From: Caldanaerobius polysaccharolyticus DSM 13641
GTDB lineage: Bacteria; Bacillota; Thermoanaerobacteria; Thermoanaerobacterales; Caldanaerobiaceae
Reading direction: 5' to 3'
Assembly (NCBI RefSeq): GCF_000427425.1
Contig: NZ_KE386494.1
Span: forward strand, 649,886 to 713,885
Length of the DNA stretch: 64,000 nt
Below the pieces are notes generated by a model, which did not search any database, was not told where the DNA came from, and saw only the letters and a list, made by a program, of their open reading frames with translations. Of this stretch, positions 17,780-26,216 are shown one piece after another (the first letter of the stretch is position 1; every line of letters begins with the position of its first letter). A program made the position numbers and the translations under genes.

Positions 17780-18431
17780 GTTCGTAAATCTGTACCAAAT
17801 CATAGCTCCCTCTTTGATCCAAACCGTATACATGGTGTTTTTCTCAACTCTTTTTGCCGTTCTCTTTGGAGCACCACTGGGGATTATCCTGGTAATAACT
17901 CGAAAAGGCAACATATGGGAGAAACCTCGCCTCAACAGTGTGCTGGGAGTTATCATCAATACGGCCAGGTCCGTGCCTTTTATTATACTGATGATAGCTA
18001 TATTTCCTATATCCCGCTTTATTGTGGGCACTACCATAGGTACCACCGCGGCTATCGTGCCCCTGGCTTTATCTGCAACTCCTTTTGTAGCCAGGGTGAT
18101 AGAGAGTTCTCTACTAGAAGTAAACTGGGGCGTAATAGAAGCATCTCTCTCCATGGGCGCGTCCATCCCCCAGATCATATTCAAAGTACTGCTACCTGAA
18201 GCCAGGTCGTCGCTGGTATTAGGCATAACGTTGACCGTAATAAACATCATAGGTTACTCCGCCATGGCAGGAGCCATCGGTGGAGGAGGGCTAGGAGACC
18301 TGGCCATAAGGTACGGGTATATGAGATTCCAAACAGATGTATTGGTCGCTACCATAGTGATACTTATAATAATGGTCCAGGTGATTCAATCCACAGGAAA
18401 TTATATTGCAGCTATACTCAATAAGAAATAA
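17760..18431 (+). CDS. metI: Methionine ABC transporter permease
   Basis: 223 aa with five to six membrane segments and the permease coupling loop (EASLSMGASIPQIIFKVLLPEA). It forms the channel with MetN and receives methionine from MetQ. The start follows GAGGTG inside the end of metN, which suggests coupled translation. Length and topology are normal. Confidence 0.96.
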   Translation: MNSIINEFVNLYQIIAPSLIQTVYMVFFSTLFAVLFGAPLGIILVITRKGNIWEKPRLNSVLGVIINTARSVPFIILMIAIFPISRFIVGTTIGTTAAIVPLALSATPFVARVIESSLLEVNWGVIEASLSMGASIPQIIFKVLLPEARSSLVLGITLTVINIIGYSAMAGAIGGGGLGDLAIRYGYMRFQTDVLVATIVILIIMVQVIQSTGNYIAAILNKK

Positions 18432-18444
18432 AGGAGGAATTGAT

Positions 18445-19293
18445 GTGAAAAAAATCCTATCGGTTATATTGTCACTAGCAATCGTCATCGTCCTGGCATC
18501 AGGATGTGCAAAAAGCGCTAATAATAATAAAACCTCAGCCAAAACCCAAGATGCTAATGCAAAAGCTAAAAAAGAAACAGTGATAAAGGTAGGAGCTTCT
18601 CCTGTGCCCCACGCTCAAATACTCAATTTTGTGAAGCCAATACTGGAAAAACAGAGAGTAAAACTGGAAGTAGTGGAAATGACCGATTACGTTACACCTA
18701 ACGAGGCGGTATATGACAGGCAGTTGGACGCAAACTTCTTCCAGCACCAGCCTTACCTTGACGAGTTTAACAAAGAAAAGGGAACAAATCTGGTCTCTGT
18801 AACTAAAGTACACATAGAACCCATGGGTTTGTACTCTAAAAAAATCAAAAAAATCGATGAACTAAAAGATGGAGCCACTATAGCCATTCCCAACGATCCC
18901 ACCAATTCAGGTAGAGCATTGCTTTTGTTGCAAAAGTACAATGTCATTAAGTTGAGAAAAGACGCTCCCCTTACGGCTACTCAGAAAGACATAGTAGACA
19001 ATCCCAAACACATAAAATTCCAGGAACTGGATGCAGCTCAACTTCCGCGTGTGCTACAGGATGTAGACGGTGCAGTGATAAACGGCAATTACGCTTTAGA
19101 TGCCCATTTAAATCCTTTAAAAGACGCTATAATACTGGAAGATAAAGACTCACCTTACGCTAACATACTGGCAACAAGACCTGACAACAAAGACAATCCC
19201 GGCATACAAGCACTGGCTAAAGCATTAAACTCTCCTGAAGTAAAGAAATTTATCCAAGACAAGTACAAAGGCGCTATCGTGCCTGCGTTTTAA
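18445..19293 (+). CDS. metQ: Methionine-binding lipoprotein
   Basis: 282 aa from the GTG that follows AAAGGAGG. Lipoprotein signal peptide with LASGC, then the NlpA/MetQ domain (VGASPVPHAQILNFVKP, DANFFQHQPYLDEF, IPNDPTNSGRALLLL, NGNYALDA). It captures methionine outside the membrane for MetNI. The 5' end overlaps no other gene. No clear terminator is seen before the next gene. Confidence 0.96.
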   Translation: MKKILSVILSLAIVIVLASGCAKSANNNKTSAKTQDANAKAKKETVIKVGASPVPHAQILNFVKPILEKQRVKLEVVEMTDYVTPNEAVYDRQLDANFFQHQPYLDEFNKEKGTNLVSVTKVHIEPMGLYSKKIKKIDELKDGATIAIPNDPTNSGRALLLLQKYNVIKLRKDAPLTATQKDIVDNPKHIKFQELDAAQLPRVLQDVDGAVINGNYALDAHLNPLKDAIILEDKDSPYANILATRPDNKDNPGIQALAKALNSPEVKKFIQDKYKGAIVPAF

Positions 19294-19381
19294 ATAAAAT
19301 CCCAGATGGCAGTATATTACCTCCATTGTACGACATAATAAAAAGGGAAGGGAATAAAATAAATTTTAAGGAGGTAATACA

Positions 19382-19633
19382 ATGCCACAGCAACACATAC
19401 ATTGCAGCGTAAGCAATTGTCACTACTGGGGTACAGGCAATGTGTGCCAAGCCAGCGAAATACTGGTCACGTCTGATAAAGTTGGCGACGAAAAAAGCGA
19501 GGCTTTCGACGCACCACGAAATGCCGCGACCATGTCTACAACACCTGTCAGGACGTGCATGGAGACATGCTGCAAAACCTTCACTGATAAAAACGCTGGT
19601 AATTTTAAAGCCGATGGCGTGTATAGACAATAA
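19382..19633 (+). CDS. DUF1540 cysteine-rich small protein
   Basis: 83 aa, start ATG after AAGGAGG. It opens with a cysteine-rich unit (HCSVSNCHYWGTGNVCQASEI) and later has RTCMETCCKTF, the layout of DUF1540 proteins, a small clostridial family probably binding metal. Its function is unknown. A strong terminator follows. It may be transcribed alone or by read-through from metQ. Confidence 0.85.
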   Translation: MPQQHIHCSVSNCHYWGTGNVCQASEILVTSDKVGDEKSEAFDAPRNAATMSTTPVRTCMETCCKTFTDKNAGNFKADGVYRQ

Positions 19634-19636
19634 TGT

Positions 19637-19666
19637 AAAAGAGTTCCTTAAAGGAACTCTTTTTTA
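19637..19666 (+). terminator. Terminator after the DUF1540 gene
   Basis: AAAGAGTTCCTT/AAGGAACTCTTT is a 12-bp stem ending in a T run, four bases after the stop codon. Confidence 0.9.
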
Positions 19667-19687
19667 TGTAAAAAAACGCAATAGCAC

Positions 19688-19716
19688 TTTACAATACGGT
19701 AACGTTGATGTATAAT
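19688..19716 (+). promoter_or_regulatory. Predicted promoter of the MerR/RacA-like gene
   Basis: TTTACA (19688-19693), spacer 17, TATAAT (19711-19716). Downstream, GGTATACAATACTATTTATGGTAC contains repeated TAC/GTA steps that could be a site for the MerR protein itself. Confidence 0.6.
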
Positions 19717-19773
19717 TATGGTATACAATACTATTTATGGTACAGTTTTAGCTAACGCAAGGGGGAAGCAACT

Positions 19774-20301
19774 ATGGAAAACACAGAAATTATGATATCT
19801 ATAGGAGAAATGGCTCAACGATTTAACACCACCATCCAGACAATTCGATGGTATGAAAAAGAACTAGACCTGAAACTACCCCGTAACGAACTAGGCCAAA
19901 GGATTTTCGGCAAAGCAGAAATAGAGCTTTTTGAAAAAATATTCTTTTTAAAAGAGCAAGGGCTCAACCTGAAAGCTATAAAAAAGATCCTGGAAAACGA
20001 CAGCGTTATAGAGCAATCACCACAAACCGACGTAGCTGTAAAAGATAACTCGAGAGAAATAGCTCTGTACAACAACTTTATCGATTACATGGAAACATTT
20101 CGATCCCAGCTACTCGACGAAATACGCCATGAAAGCTACCAAAGCAGAATATCCATTATCGATACTATAAACGAAGTAAAGGAAGAGATTGCCGCTACCA
20201 GCCAATCCTTTGAAAGGGTAGACAAATTCATAGAAGAATGGAGGCAAAAACAAAAAATATCCCCCAAAAAATCATTTTTGTCCAGGATATTCAGGAAGTA
20301 A
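19774..20301 (+). CDS. MerR-type HTH protein with coiled coil and basic tail (RacA-like layout)
   Basis: 175 aa. Residues 7-75 are a MerR winged helix (ISIGEMAQRFNTTIQTIRWYEKEL); residues 90-160 are charged and helical, likely coiled coil; the last dozen residues (KKSFLSRIFRK) are basic and amphipathic. This is the layout of RacA, the Bacillus axial-filament protein that anchors chromosomes to the pole, but also of other MerR-like adaptors. There is no effector-binding domain of a classic MerR sensor. RacA orthology is not claimed. The 3' end overlaps the opposing HD-GYP gene by 30 bp. Confidence 0.7.
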   Translation: MENTEIMISIGEMAQRFNTTIQTIRWYEKELDLKLPRNELGQRIFGKAEIELFEKIFFLKEQGLNLKAIKKILENDSVIEQSPQTDVAVKDNSREIALYNNFIDYMETFRSQLLDEIRHESYQSRISIIDTINEVKEEIAATSQSFERVDKFIEEWRQKQKISPKKSFLSRIFRK

Positions 20302-21063
20302 GCCTATAATATACCATTCATTAATAAATTTATCCAGCAACGCATTAAAGCTCTGTATATAAAGGTAAGGGACATCCCATTCCAGAAGTTGGTTAAGCCA
20401 CCTTTCTCCACGTTCGATTATCTGCTTTATAGATTCTGCATTTGCTTTTTTGCCATCAAGAAAGCCGTAATAATCGTATACTATTTTAACTATGGAAGGA
20501 TCAAACTGCGTTCCACTACAGCGATTTATTTCCTGAATGATAGACACAAAGCTCATGGGATTGCGATAAGGCCTGACGCTATACATAGCGTCAAAGGCAT
20601 CTGCTATAGAAACGATCTTTGCGCCAAGAGGCACTGCTTTTTGATCAACTTTATAGTATCCATTGCCATCATACCTTTCATGATGGTACTTAATAATAGG
20701 GATAACGCCTTCTGTCACTCCATAATCTTCACATACAACCCCTACACCGTACAGGGGGTGTTTTTTTATTTCCATCCACTCCAGATCGTTCAGAGGCTCG
20801 CTTTTAACCAATATCTCTTTTTTAATTTTTATTTTTCCCACATCGTGGAGCAAAGCTCCTGTAACATACAGTCCTGTCTCCTCCTTATCCAAGTTCAACG
20901 CCTCACAAATCAAGAGCACATAAAAAGCAGTAGAATTCATGTGGTCAAACAATGTATCCAGATAATACCTGACCCCTAAATACCTGCTGCTAAACTTGGT
21001 GTAAATTATCGGGGGAGATGGTAATAAATACCCCCCCCCCCATTTTACATTCTTTTCCAGCAT
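20272..21063 (-). CDS. HD-GYP domain protein, probable cyclic-di-GMP phosphodiesterase
   Basis: 263 aa. The HD motif is LLHDVGKIK (His73, Asp74, with Gly76 and Lys77) and the GYP region is HHERYDGNGYY (127-137), where the final Pro is Tyr. Metal ligands His41, His102 and His127/128 are in place, so hydrolysis of cyclic-di-GMP is plausible. No sensory domain precedes it. The N-terminus is read through an 11-G tract (codons 8-11), and a second ATG four bases upstream opens a different frame. It lies about 100 bp after agrD on the same strand, with only a weak hairpin between, so it may belong to the Agr-like operon. Confidence 0.8.
   Translation of the reverse strand: MLEKNVKWGGGYLLPSPPIIYTKFSSRYLGVRYYLDTLFDHMNSTAFYVLLICEALNLDKEETGLYVTGALLHDVGKIKIKKEILVKSEPLNDLEWMEIKKHPLYGVGVVCEDYGVTEGVIPIIKYHHERYDGNGYYKVDQKAVPLGAKIVSIADAFDAMYSVRPYRNPMSFVSIIQEINRCSGTQFDPSIVKIVYDYYGFLDGKKANAESIKQIIERGERWLNQLLEWDVPYLYIQSFNALLDKFINEWYIIGLLPEYPGQK
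21031..21041 (-). repeat. Homopolymer of 11 G in the 5' end of the HD-GYP gene
   Basis: Eleven consecutive G on the coding strand, about 22 bases after the start. Such tracts slip during replication; a one-base change would shift the frame and end translation early. Confidence 0.95.
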
Positions 21064-21163
21064 TCATAGCATCCTCCATTACCTGATTTCAACTTATATA
21101 TTGCAGCATAAAAAGGTGAAAAGCACCATAAAAACAAACAAAACAACTAAAATACAAACAAAA

Positions 21164-21292
21164 TTACTTCTTCAGCCTTTCAGGAAGCTCCGGTTGATGG
21201 TATGTCCACCACGATGCCACACCAACTCCAGTAGTAGCTACCAATGTCACCAGGGAAACAAACAACGACAGCAATACATTGCGCTTTTTCAT
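21164..21292 (-). CDS. agrD: AgrD-like cyclic lactone autoinducer precursor
   Basis: 42 aa, missed by length-filtered gene finding. It has the AgrD layout: a basic amphipathic N-terminus (MKKRNVLLSLFVSLVTLVAT), a short centre VASWWTYHQ, and the acidic-proline motif PELPERL recognised by AgrB. Ser27 stands where most AgrD have the ring-forming cysteine, so the mature peptide would be a lactone, perhaps SWWTY, rather than a thiolactone. Its ATG overlaps the kinase stop (ATGA) and follows GGAAGG. AgrB, a membrane sensor and a kinase precede it on the same transcript. The ring boundaries are inferred. Confidence 0.85.
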   Translation of the reverse strand: MKKRNVLLSLFVSLVTLVATTGVGVASWWTYHQPELPERLKK

Positions 21293-22176
21293 TTTCCTTC
21301 CCCCTCCTTTGGCATTTTATTATGCTGAACCGGATGATGTTTTTCTACATGTATTCTAAATTCTACACCATCATCCAGGTTAACAGCCTCTATTGAACCA
21401 TTTCTAGCAGCAAGCAACGACTTGGCAGTATATAAACCTATACCACGGCCTTCTCTCCCTTTTGTGCTAAAGCCATAGTCAAATATGTGCTCTATTATAT
21501 CATCAGGTATAAATGAGCCCTTGTTGTACACACTAAAATGATAATTAATATCGTCCTCGTAAATGCCAATACACACAACCTTTTCCCCACATGTCTCAAC
21601 AGCCTCTATAGCATTGTCTATTACATTCCCCAATATTTGGGTTATCTCATGGGGCATCAAATCAAGGTATTCCAAAGCTGTTTTAACGTCAAACCTCATA
21701 TCTATGTTCTTTATCTTGGCTATAGAATACTTAGAATTTAAAAGAGCATTTACCGCAATACTTTTCGTCCTGAATATGTTCTCAAATTTTTTAAGCTCTT
21801 TAAACATCTCCTGTATGTATTTAATGGCCTCATCAGGCATGTTGATATTTAAAAGCCCATATATAACCTGTATGTTGTTTAAAAAATCATGCCTTTGTAT
21901 CCTGAGGCTTTTATTTATTTCTTCAAGGTTCTTGTAATTTATCTCTCTGATCATGTGCTCTTTTTCAATTTCTATCATCTTAAATATGTTCTTTATCATT
22001 ATAATACCATAAACGGCAAGTAATAGCAACACTATATCCATAGCTATTAAACCGATGAGTCCGTCGCGAAAATCTAAAACACCCAGAAATATGTAATAAT
22101 AACCGAAATTTATCAACGCAAGCAACAACAGCAAAGACACTATGTAAAAGATGATAGCCATAAACTTGTCTTTCAT
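21289..22176 (-). CDS. GHKL sensor histidine kinase (AgrC/SpoOB type)
   Basis: 295 aa: two membrane segments (about 6-26 and 38-60), a short coiled coil, the phospho-acceptor helix RIQRHDFLNN with His96, and a GHKL ATPase domain (ILGNVIDNAIEA; GRGIGLYTAKSL). It has every motif needed for kinase activity but lacks the six- to seven-helix sensor region of AgrC. The gene upstream encodes a separate membrane protein that may supply it. No response regulator gene is in the neighbourhood. Start ATG after GAGGAATAGG. Confidence 0.88.
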   Translation of the reverse strand: MKDKFMAIIFYIVSLLLLLALINFGYYYIFLGVLDFRDGLIGLIAMDIVLLLLAVYGIIMIKNIFKMIEIEKEHMIREINYKNLEEINKSLRIQRHDFLNNIQVIYGLLNINMPDEAIKYIQEMFKELKKFENIFRTKSIAVNALLNSKYSIAKIKNIDMRFDVKTALEYLDLMPHEITQILGNVIDNAIEAVETCGEKVVCIGIYEDDINYHFSVYNKGSFIPDDIIEHIFDYGFSTKGREGRGIGLYTAKSLLAARNGSIEAVNLDDGVEFRIHVEKHHPVQHNKMPKEGEGK

Positions 22177-22179
22177 AAC

Positions 22180-22650
22180 CTATTCCTCTTTCGAATACGT
22201 ATTCGTCAAAGTCAAATTAAACCTTCGTAGCAAAAAATAAACTAATATCATAAACAAAAACTGCGGAGAAAAAGCCACAAGTTCCAATAACTGATTCTTC
22301 ATCACCTCATATAAAGACACATGAAGTATGCTTAAAACCAAAGACGTAAAAATCTGTTCAATAAATCCATACACAACCACCGTGATCACCAGCGACACAA
22401 AGACCAACTTAAAATCCACTTTTAAAATGTATACCACTAGCAAAATGCACACTAACAACTGTAGCAGCGAATGTAACAAAGTGTAAACATGTATTTGCCT
22501 TATAGCATAGGTAGCAAACCCCTGCAATGTACATACCAGCATTAATTTCCCGAAATTAGGACTTAAACCTAAAAGCTGAAGCGCTACGAGGAGAGTTATC
22601 AGCGTCTCAGGTATGGTTATGATGAACACGTCTATAAACCTATACGTCAT
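22180..22650 (-). CDS. Multi-spanning membrane protein, putative separate sensor module
   Basis: 156 aa with about five membrane helices over nearly its whole length and a short charged C-terminus (NTYSKEE). I do not recognise a named family. It lies 4 bp after agrB and 3 bp before the GHKL kinase, all with strong ribosome sites (here GGGAGGTG). Because AgrC proteins join such a helical sensor to a GHKL kinase in one chain, I infer that this protein and the next act together as a split receptor. A transporter subunit or AgrB helper is also possible. Confidence 0.6.
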   Translation of the reverse strand: MTYRFIDVFIITIPETLITLLVALQLLGLSPNFGKLMLVCTLQGFATYAIRQIHVYTLLHSLLQLLVCILLVVYILKVDFKLVFVSLVITVVVYGFIEQIFTSLVLSILHVSLYEVMKNQLLELVAFSPQFLFMILVYFLLRRFNLTLTNTYSKEE

Positions 22651-22654
22651 GCAT

Positions 22655-23284
22655 TCACCTCCCTCTTAAACCTGATCTTACTATTTTATTGTATAAAGCA
22701 TCAAAAGCTTTTGTGATTTTAAAACCCAAAGGGGCAATAAAAAGGGATTGGTAAACCACGGCAGTAACTATACCGACAGCTATTCTCTTATAATCGAACA
22801 CATAAAAAAGCCCTGCCAGCGCAAAGATCGCTGTAGCCAACGCCATTGAAATGATTTTATACCTCTTTTTTAACCCGTAAGCAATGGGCTTTGCTGCCAC
22901 CTGCGCTGGGGCGTAAAAGTAACAGACCAGCAATACTGCAGCAAAAGCAATATACATATAATACGGTTTAACCACATTCCACATAATAATATACCTTAAA
23001 ATAAGTCCTGCTATGGGATACACAATAAGAGAAAAGGCATAACATGATCCAAAGGTATTGCAATGAGCGCCTCCCGATATGAGCTTAAATCCTCCCGCTA
23101 CAAGCAGCAAAACAAACGTTTCCTTAAAAATACCTATAACATACGCCACGACCAGGATGGTGATTATTTCTACAAAGCTCTCCAAGATGAGCTGCAGGCC
23201 GAAATAAACATAATCCTTCTGCTCATCGGTTAAAGGTATTTTGCTGCATATGTAAATCAGCACTCTACGTGATATCTCTTCCAT
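22655..23284 (-). CDS. agrB: AgrB-like membrane peptidase of peptide signalling
   Basis: 209 aa with several membrane helices. The AgrB catalytic pair is present: His74 and Cys81 in SGGAHCNTFGSC, seven residues apart as in Staphylococcus (His77, Cys84). The neighbouring arginine of Staphylococcus AgrB (Arg70) is Lys67 here. AgrB removes the AgrD C-terminal tail and closes the peptide ring. It is the first gene of the operon, which also holds the sensor module, kinase and agrD. The ribosome site is weak. Confidence 0.9.
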   Translation of the reverse strand: MEEISRRVLIYICSKIPLTDEQKDYVYFGLQLILESFVEIITILVVAYVIGIFKETFVLLLVAGGFKLISGGAHCNTFGSCYAFSLIVYPIAGLILRYIIMWNVVKPYYMYIAFAAVLLVCYFYAPAQVAAKPIAYGLKKRYKIISMALATAIFALAGLFYVFDYKRIAVGIVTAVVYQSLFIAPLGFKITKAFDALYNKIVRSGLRGR

Positions 23285-23364
23285 ATTCTCTAACCTGCCT
23301 TTACTCTACAGTCAATCATGAGTCTATAATTCTACAAAGTTTTACAAAATCCTTCTTCGCATAT

Positions 23365-23388
23365 AAAAAAAAAACCCATTCACTGGGG
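23365..23388 (-). terminator. Terminator overlapping the purD stop codon
   Basis: CCCA/TGGG with loop GTGAA, followed on the minus strand by ten T. The stop TGA lies in the loop. The stem is short, so some read-through into agrB is possible. Confidence 0.6.
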
Positions 23389-24642
23389 CTTGATCTTACC
23401 GATATCTCTCCTGTACTGCATTCCTTTAAAATCAATTTTATCTATGTTATTATAGACTTTCTCCCTGGCATCCAAGAGCTTATCGCCCAAAGCAGTAACA
23501 GACAGAACCCTACCCCCTGATGTAAGCAGCTTTTCCCCTTCCTTTTTCGTACCGGCGTGAAAAACCATCACATCCTCATCTACATCGTCCAGTCCGCTTA
23601 TCTCAAACCCCAACTGATATTTGCCAGGATAGCCCGCCGATGCTGCTACCACACACATAGCAACCTTATTTTTCCATTTTATTTGCATTTCACTTAATCT
23701 CCCATCTACAACCGCTTCCATTATATCCACAAGATCCGCATCCAGAAGAGGAAGTATAACCTGGGCTTCAGGGTCACCAAAACGAGCGTTAAATTCCAGC
23801 ACCTTTGGGCCGTCTTTTGTCAGCATAAGCCCTGCATACAACACCCCTTTGTATTTTCTGCCCTCCGCATCCATAGCCCTTACAACGGGTTTTAATATAT
23901 TTTCCACCGTTTCCCTGTGAATGTCCTCAGTGTAATAGGGATTTGGCGCTATATTGCCCATGCCACCTGTATTTGGACCCATGTCCCCATCGTACACCCT
24001 CTTATAATCCATGGCGCTCACCATAGGCACCACTGTCTTCCCATCGGTAAAAGCCAGTACAGACAATTCATGTCCTCGCAGGCACTCTTCAATTATAACC
24101 GTATCGCCGGATTTTCCAAAAATCCTTTTGCCCATAATATCTTCTATGGCTTTTTGAGCCTCATCTCTATTCTCCGCTATGACTACTCCTTTACCCTGGG
24201 CCAATCCATCGGTTTTAATAACCGTGGGGTACTCAACCTCATTTAAGTAATTCACAGCTTCGTCCAGATTATCAAAGGCCTTAAATTTCGCCGTGGGAAT
24301 ATTATACTTCTGCAACAGGAGCTTTGTGAAATACTTACTTCCTTCTATAACCGCTGCATCCCTGGAAGGGCCAAATATCCTCAATCCCCGCCTGTTAAAC
24401 ACATCCGCGATCCCTTTCATGAGGGGTATCTCGGGTCCTACCACAGTAAGCTCTATGTCGTTTTCCTGAGCAAAGTCCGCCAGTTCATCCACAGCGTCTG
24501 CTGCTATATCCACGCAATGGGCTATCTTCGCTATACCGCCATTACCCGGGGCGCAGTAAATCTCGTCAACTTTGGGGCTTTGAGCTAATTTCCACACTAT
24601 AGCGTGCTCCCGCCCCCCGCCTCCCACGACCAATACCTTCAC
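23380..24642 (-). CDS. purD: Phosphoribosylamine-glycine ligase
   Basis: 420 aa ATP-grasp enzyme: VLVVGGGGREHAIVWKLA at the start, DGLAQGKGVVIA in the ATP lid, NTGGMGNIAPNP, and LEFNARFGDPE as the metal site. It joins glycine to phosphoribosylamine, step two of purine synthesis. Last gene of the pur operon. The start is GTG after GGAGGGAG. Confidence 0.97.
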   Translation of the reverse strand: MKVLVVGGGGREHAIVWKLAQSPKVDEIYCAPGNGGIAKIAHCVDIAADAVDELADFAQENDIELTVVGPEIPLMKGIADVFNRRGLRIFGPSRDAAVIEGSKYFTKLLLQKYNIPTAKFKAFDNLDEAVNYLNEVEYPTVIKTDGLAQGKGVVIAENRDEAQKAIEDIMGKRIFGKSGDTVIIEECLRGHELSVLAFTDGKTVVPMVSAMDYKRVYDGDMGPNTGGMGNIAPNPYYTEDIHRETVENILKPVVRAMDAEGRKYKGVLYAGLMLTKDGPKVLEFNARFGDPEAQVILPLLDADLVDIMEAVVDGRLSEMQIKWKNKVAMCVVAASAGYPGKYQLGFEISGLDDVDEDVMVFHAGTKKEGEKLLTSGGRVLSVTALGDKLLDAREKVYNNIDKIDFKGMQYRRDIGKIKPQ

Positions 24643-24654
24643 ATCTCTCCCTCC

Positions 24655-26193
24655 TTAATGCTTAAAGTGCCTTATGCCTGTAAATACCATGGCAATGCCG
24701 TATTTATTGGCGGCTTGGATAGACTCCTCATCTCTTATGGATCCACCTGGTTGAATTATAGCCGTAATCCCGGCTTTTGCCGCGGCCTCCACCACATCAG
24801 GAAATGGAAAAAAGGCATCTGACGCCAACACAGCACCACGTGACCTTTCCCCTGCCTGTCTTATAGCGTTCTCCGCCGCCCATATCCTGTTGACCTGTCC
24901 GGGGCCTATGCCCACAGTCTGCCCGCCTTTTGCCAGCACTATGGCATTGGATTTGACATATTTCACCACTTTCCAGCCAAAGAGAAGATCCATCATCTCC
25001 TGATCAGTCGGCTTTCTCTGGGTAACTACCTTCAACTGGTGCACATCAACATCCACTGTATCCATATCCTGCACCAGCAATCCGCCGTTTACCTTTTTCA
25101 CATCAAACTGCGCGGTTTGAGGCATATCCAGCTGGAGCTTTAATACCCTCAAGTTTTTCTTCTTTTTGAGGACAACCAACGCGTCGTCCTCATAATCTGG
25201 AGCCACAATTATCTCCAAGAAGAGCTCGTGCATTTTCTCTGCTGTCTTATAGTCTACTCTGCGATTTAATGCCACAATCCCTCCAAATATAGATACAGGA
25301 TCACACTCATATGCCTTCATATATGCGTCAAAGATGTTGTCAGCAATACCCACGCCACAGGGATTAGCGTGTTTAACCGCCACCACTGCCGGCTCCTCAA
25401 ACTCCTTAACCAATTCAATGGCCGCATTGGCATCATTTATGTTATTAAACGAAAGCTCTTTTCCGTGAAGCTGAATTGCACTGACCAGATTTGAAGACCT
25501 GTTGCCTATTTCCCTGTAAAAAGCCGCTGTCTGATGGGGATTTTCGCCGTATCTGAGATCCTGCACCTTCTCAAAGGTAAGCGTCAGCATATCAGGATAT
25601 TTCTCATATCCTGCCTGCCTCTTGAGATAATCGGCTATCAGTGTGTCGTACTGGCTGGTGTGTACGAATACCTTTGCTGCGAGTTTGAAGCGAGTCTCAT
25701 AGCTGACATCGCCATCGGTTTTAAGCTCTTTTAACACCACTTCATAATCTTTGGGATCTACTATAACTATCACGTACTTATAGTTTTTTGCCGCTGCCCT
25801 CAACATACTGGGGCCGCCGATATCTATGTTTTCTATAGCCTCGTCCAGTGCAACCCCTTCCTTCAACACAGTCTCTTTAAAGGGATAGAGGTTTACCACA
25901 ACCATATCAATGGGCTTTATCCCCAGCTTATCAATTTGAGCCATATGATCAGGGTTATCCCTTACTGCCAAAATCCCTCCGTGTATAGCAGGATGCAGCG
26001 TTTTAACGCGGCCATCCATTATCTCAGGAAATCCCGTAACATCCGAGATACTTGTCACACTTATTCCATTATCCTTCAACGCCTTTGCTGTTCCCCCTGT
26101 GGATATAATCTCCACGCCCATATTCGCCAGTTCCCTGGCAAAATCCACAATTCCCTCTTTGTTTGAAACGCTTATCAGTGCCCTTTTAACCAA
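24655..26193 (-). CDS. purH: AICAR transformylase / IMP cyclohydrolase
   Basis: 512 aa bifunctional protein. The N-terminal IMP cyclohydrolase begins [16 protein letters not shown] with STGGTAKAL; the C-terminal transformylase includes [12 protein letters not shown] and ends in [16 protein letters not shown]. It performs the last two steps to IMP, using 10-formyl-tetrahydrofolate. TTG start seven bases after GGAGGG. 12 bp upstream of purD. Confidence 0.97.
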   Translation of the reverse strand: MVKRALISVSNKEGIVDFARELANMGVEIISTGGTAKALKDNGISVTSISDVTGFPEIMDGRVKTLHPAIHGGILAVRDNPDHMAQIDKLGIKPIDMVVVNLYPFKETVLKEGVALDEAIENIDIGGPSMLRAAAKNYKYVIVIVDPKDYEVVLKELKTDGDVSYETRFKLAAKVFVHTSQYDTLIADYLKRQAGYEKYPDMLTLTFEKVQDLRYGENPHQTAAFYREIGNRSSNLVSAIQLHGKELSFNNINDANAAIELVKEFEEPAVVAVKHANPCGVGIADNIFDAYMKAYECDPVSIFGGIVALNRRVDYKTAEKMHELFLEIIVAPDYEDDALVVLKKKKNLRVLKLQLDMPQTAQFDVKKVNGGLLVQDMDTVDVDVHQLKVVTQRKPTDQEMMDLLFGWKVVKYVKSNAIVLAKGGQTVGIGPGQVNRIWAAENAIRQAGERSRGAVLASDAFFPFPDVVEAAAKAGITAIIQPGGSIRDEESIQAANKYGIAMVFTGIRHFKH

Positions 26194-26216
26194 TTTTCAT
26201 CCCTCCACCAAAATGA

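Noticed and set aside
21101-21328. Plus-strand 75-codon frame opposite agrD
   Set aside because: No ribosome site; the minus-strand frame has full AgrD features and coupled start.
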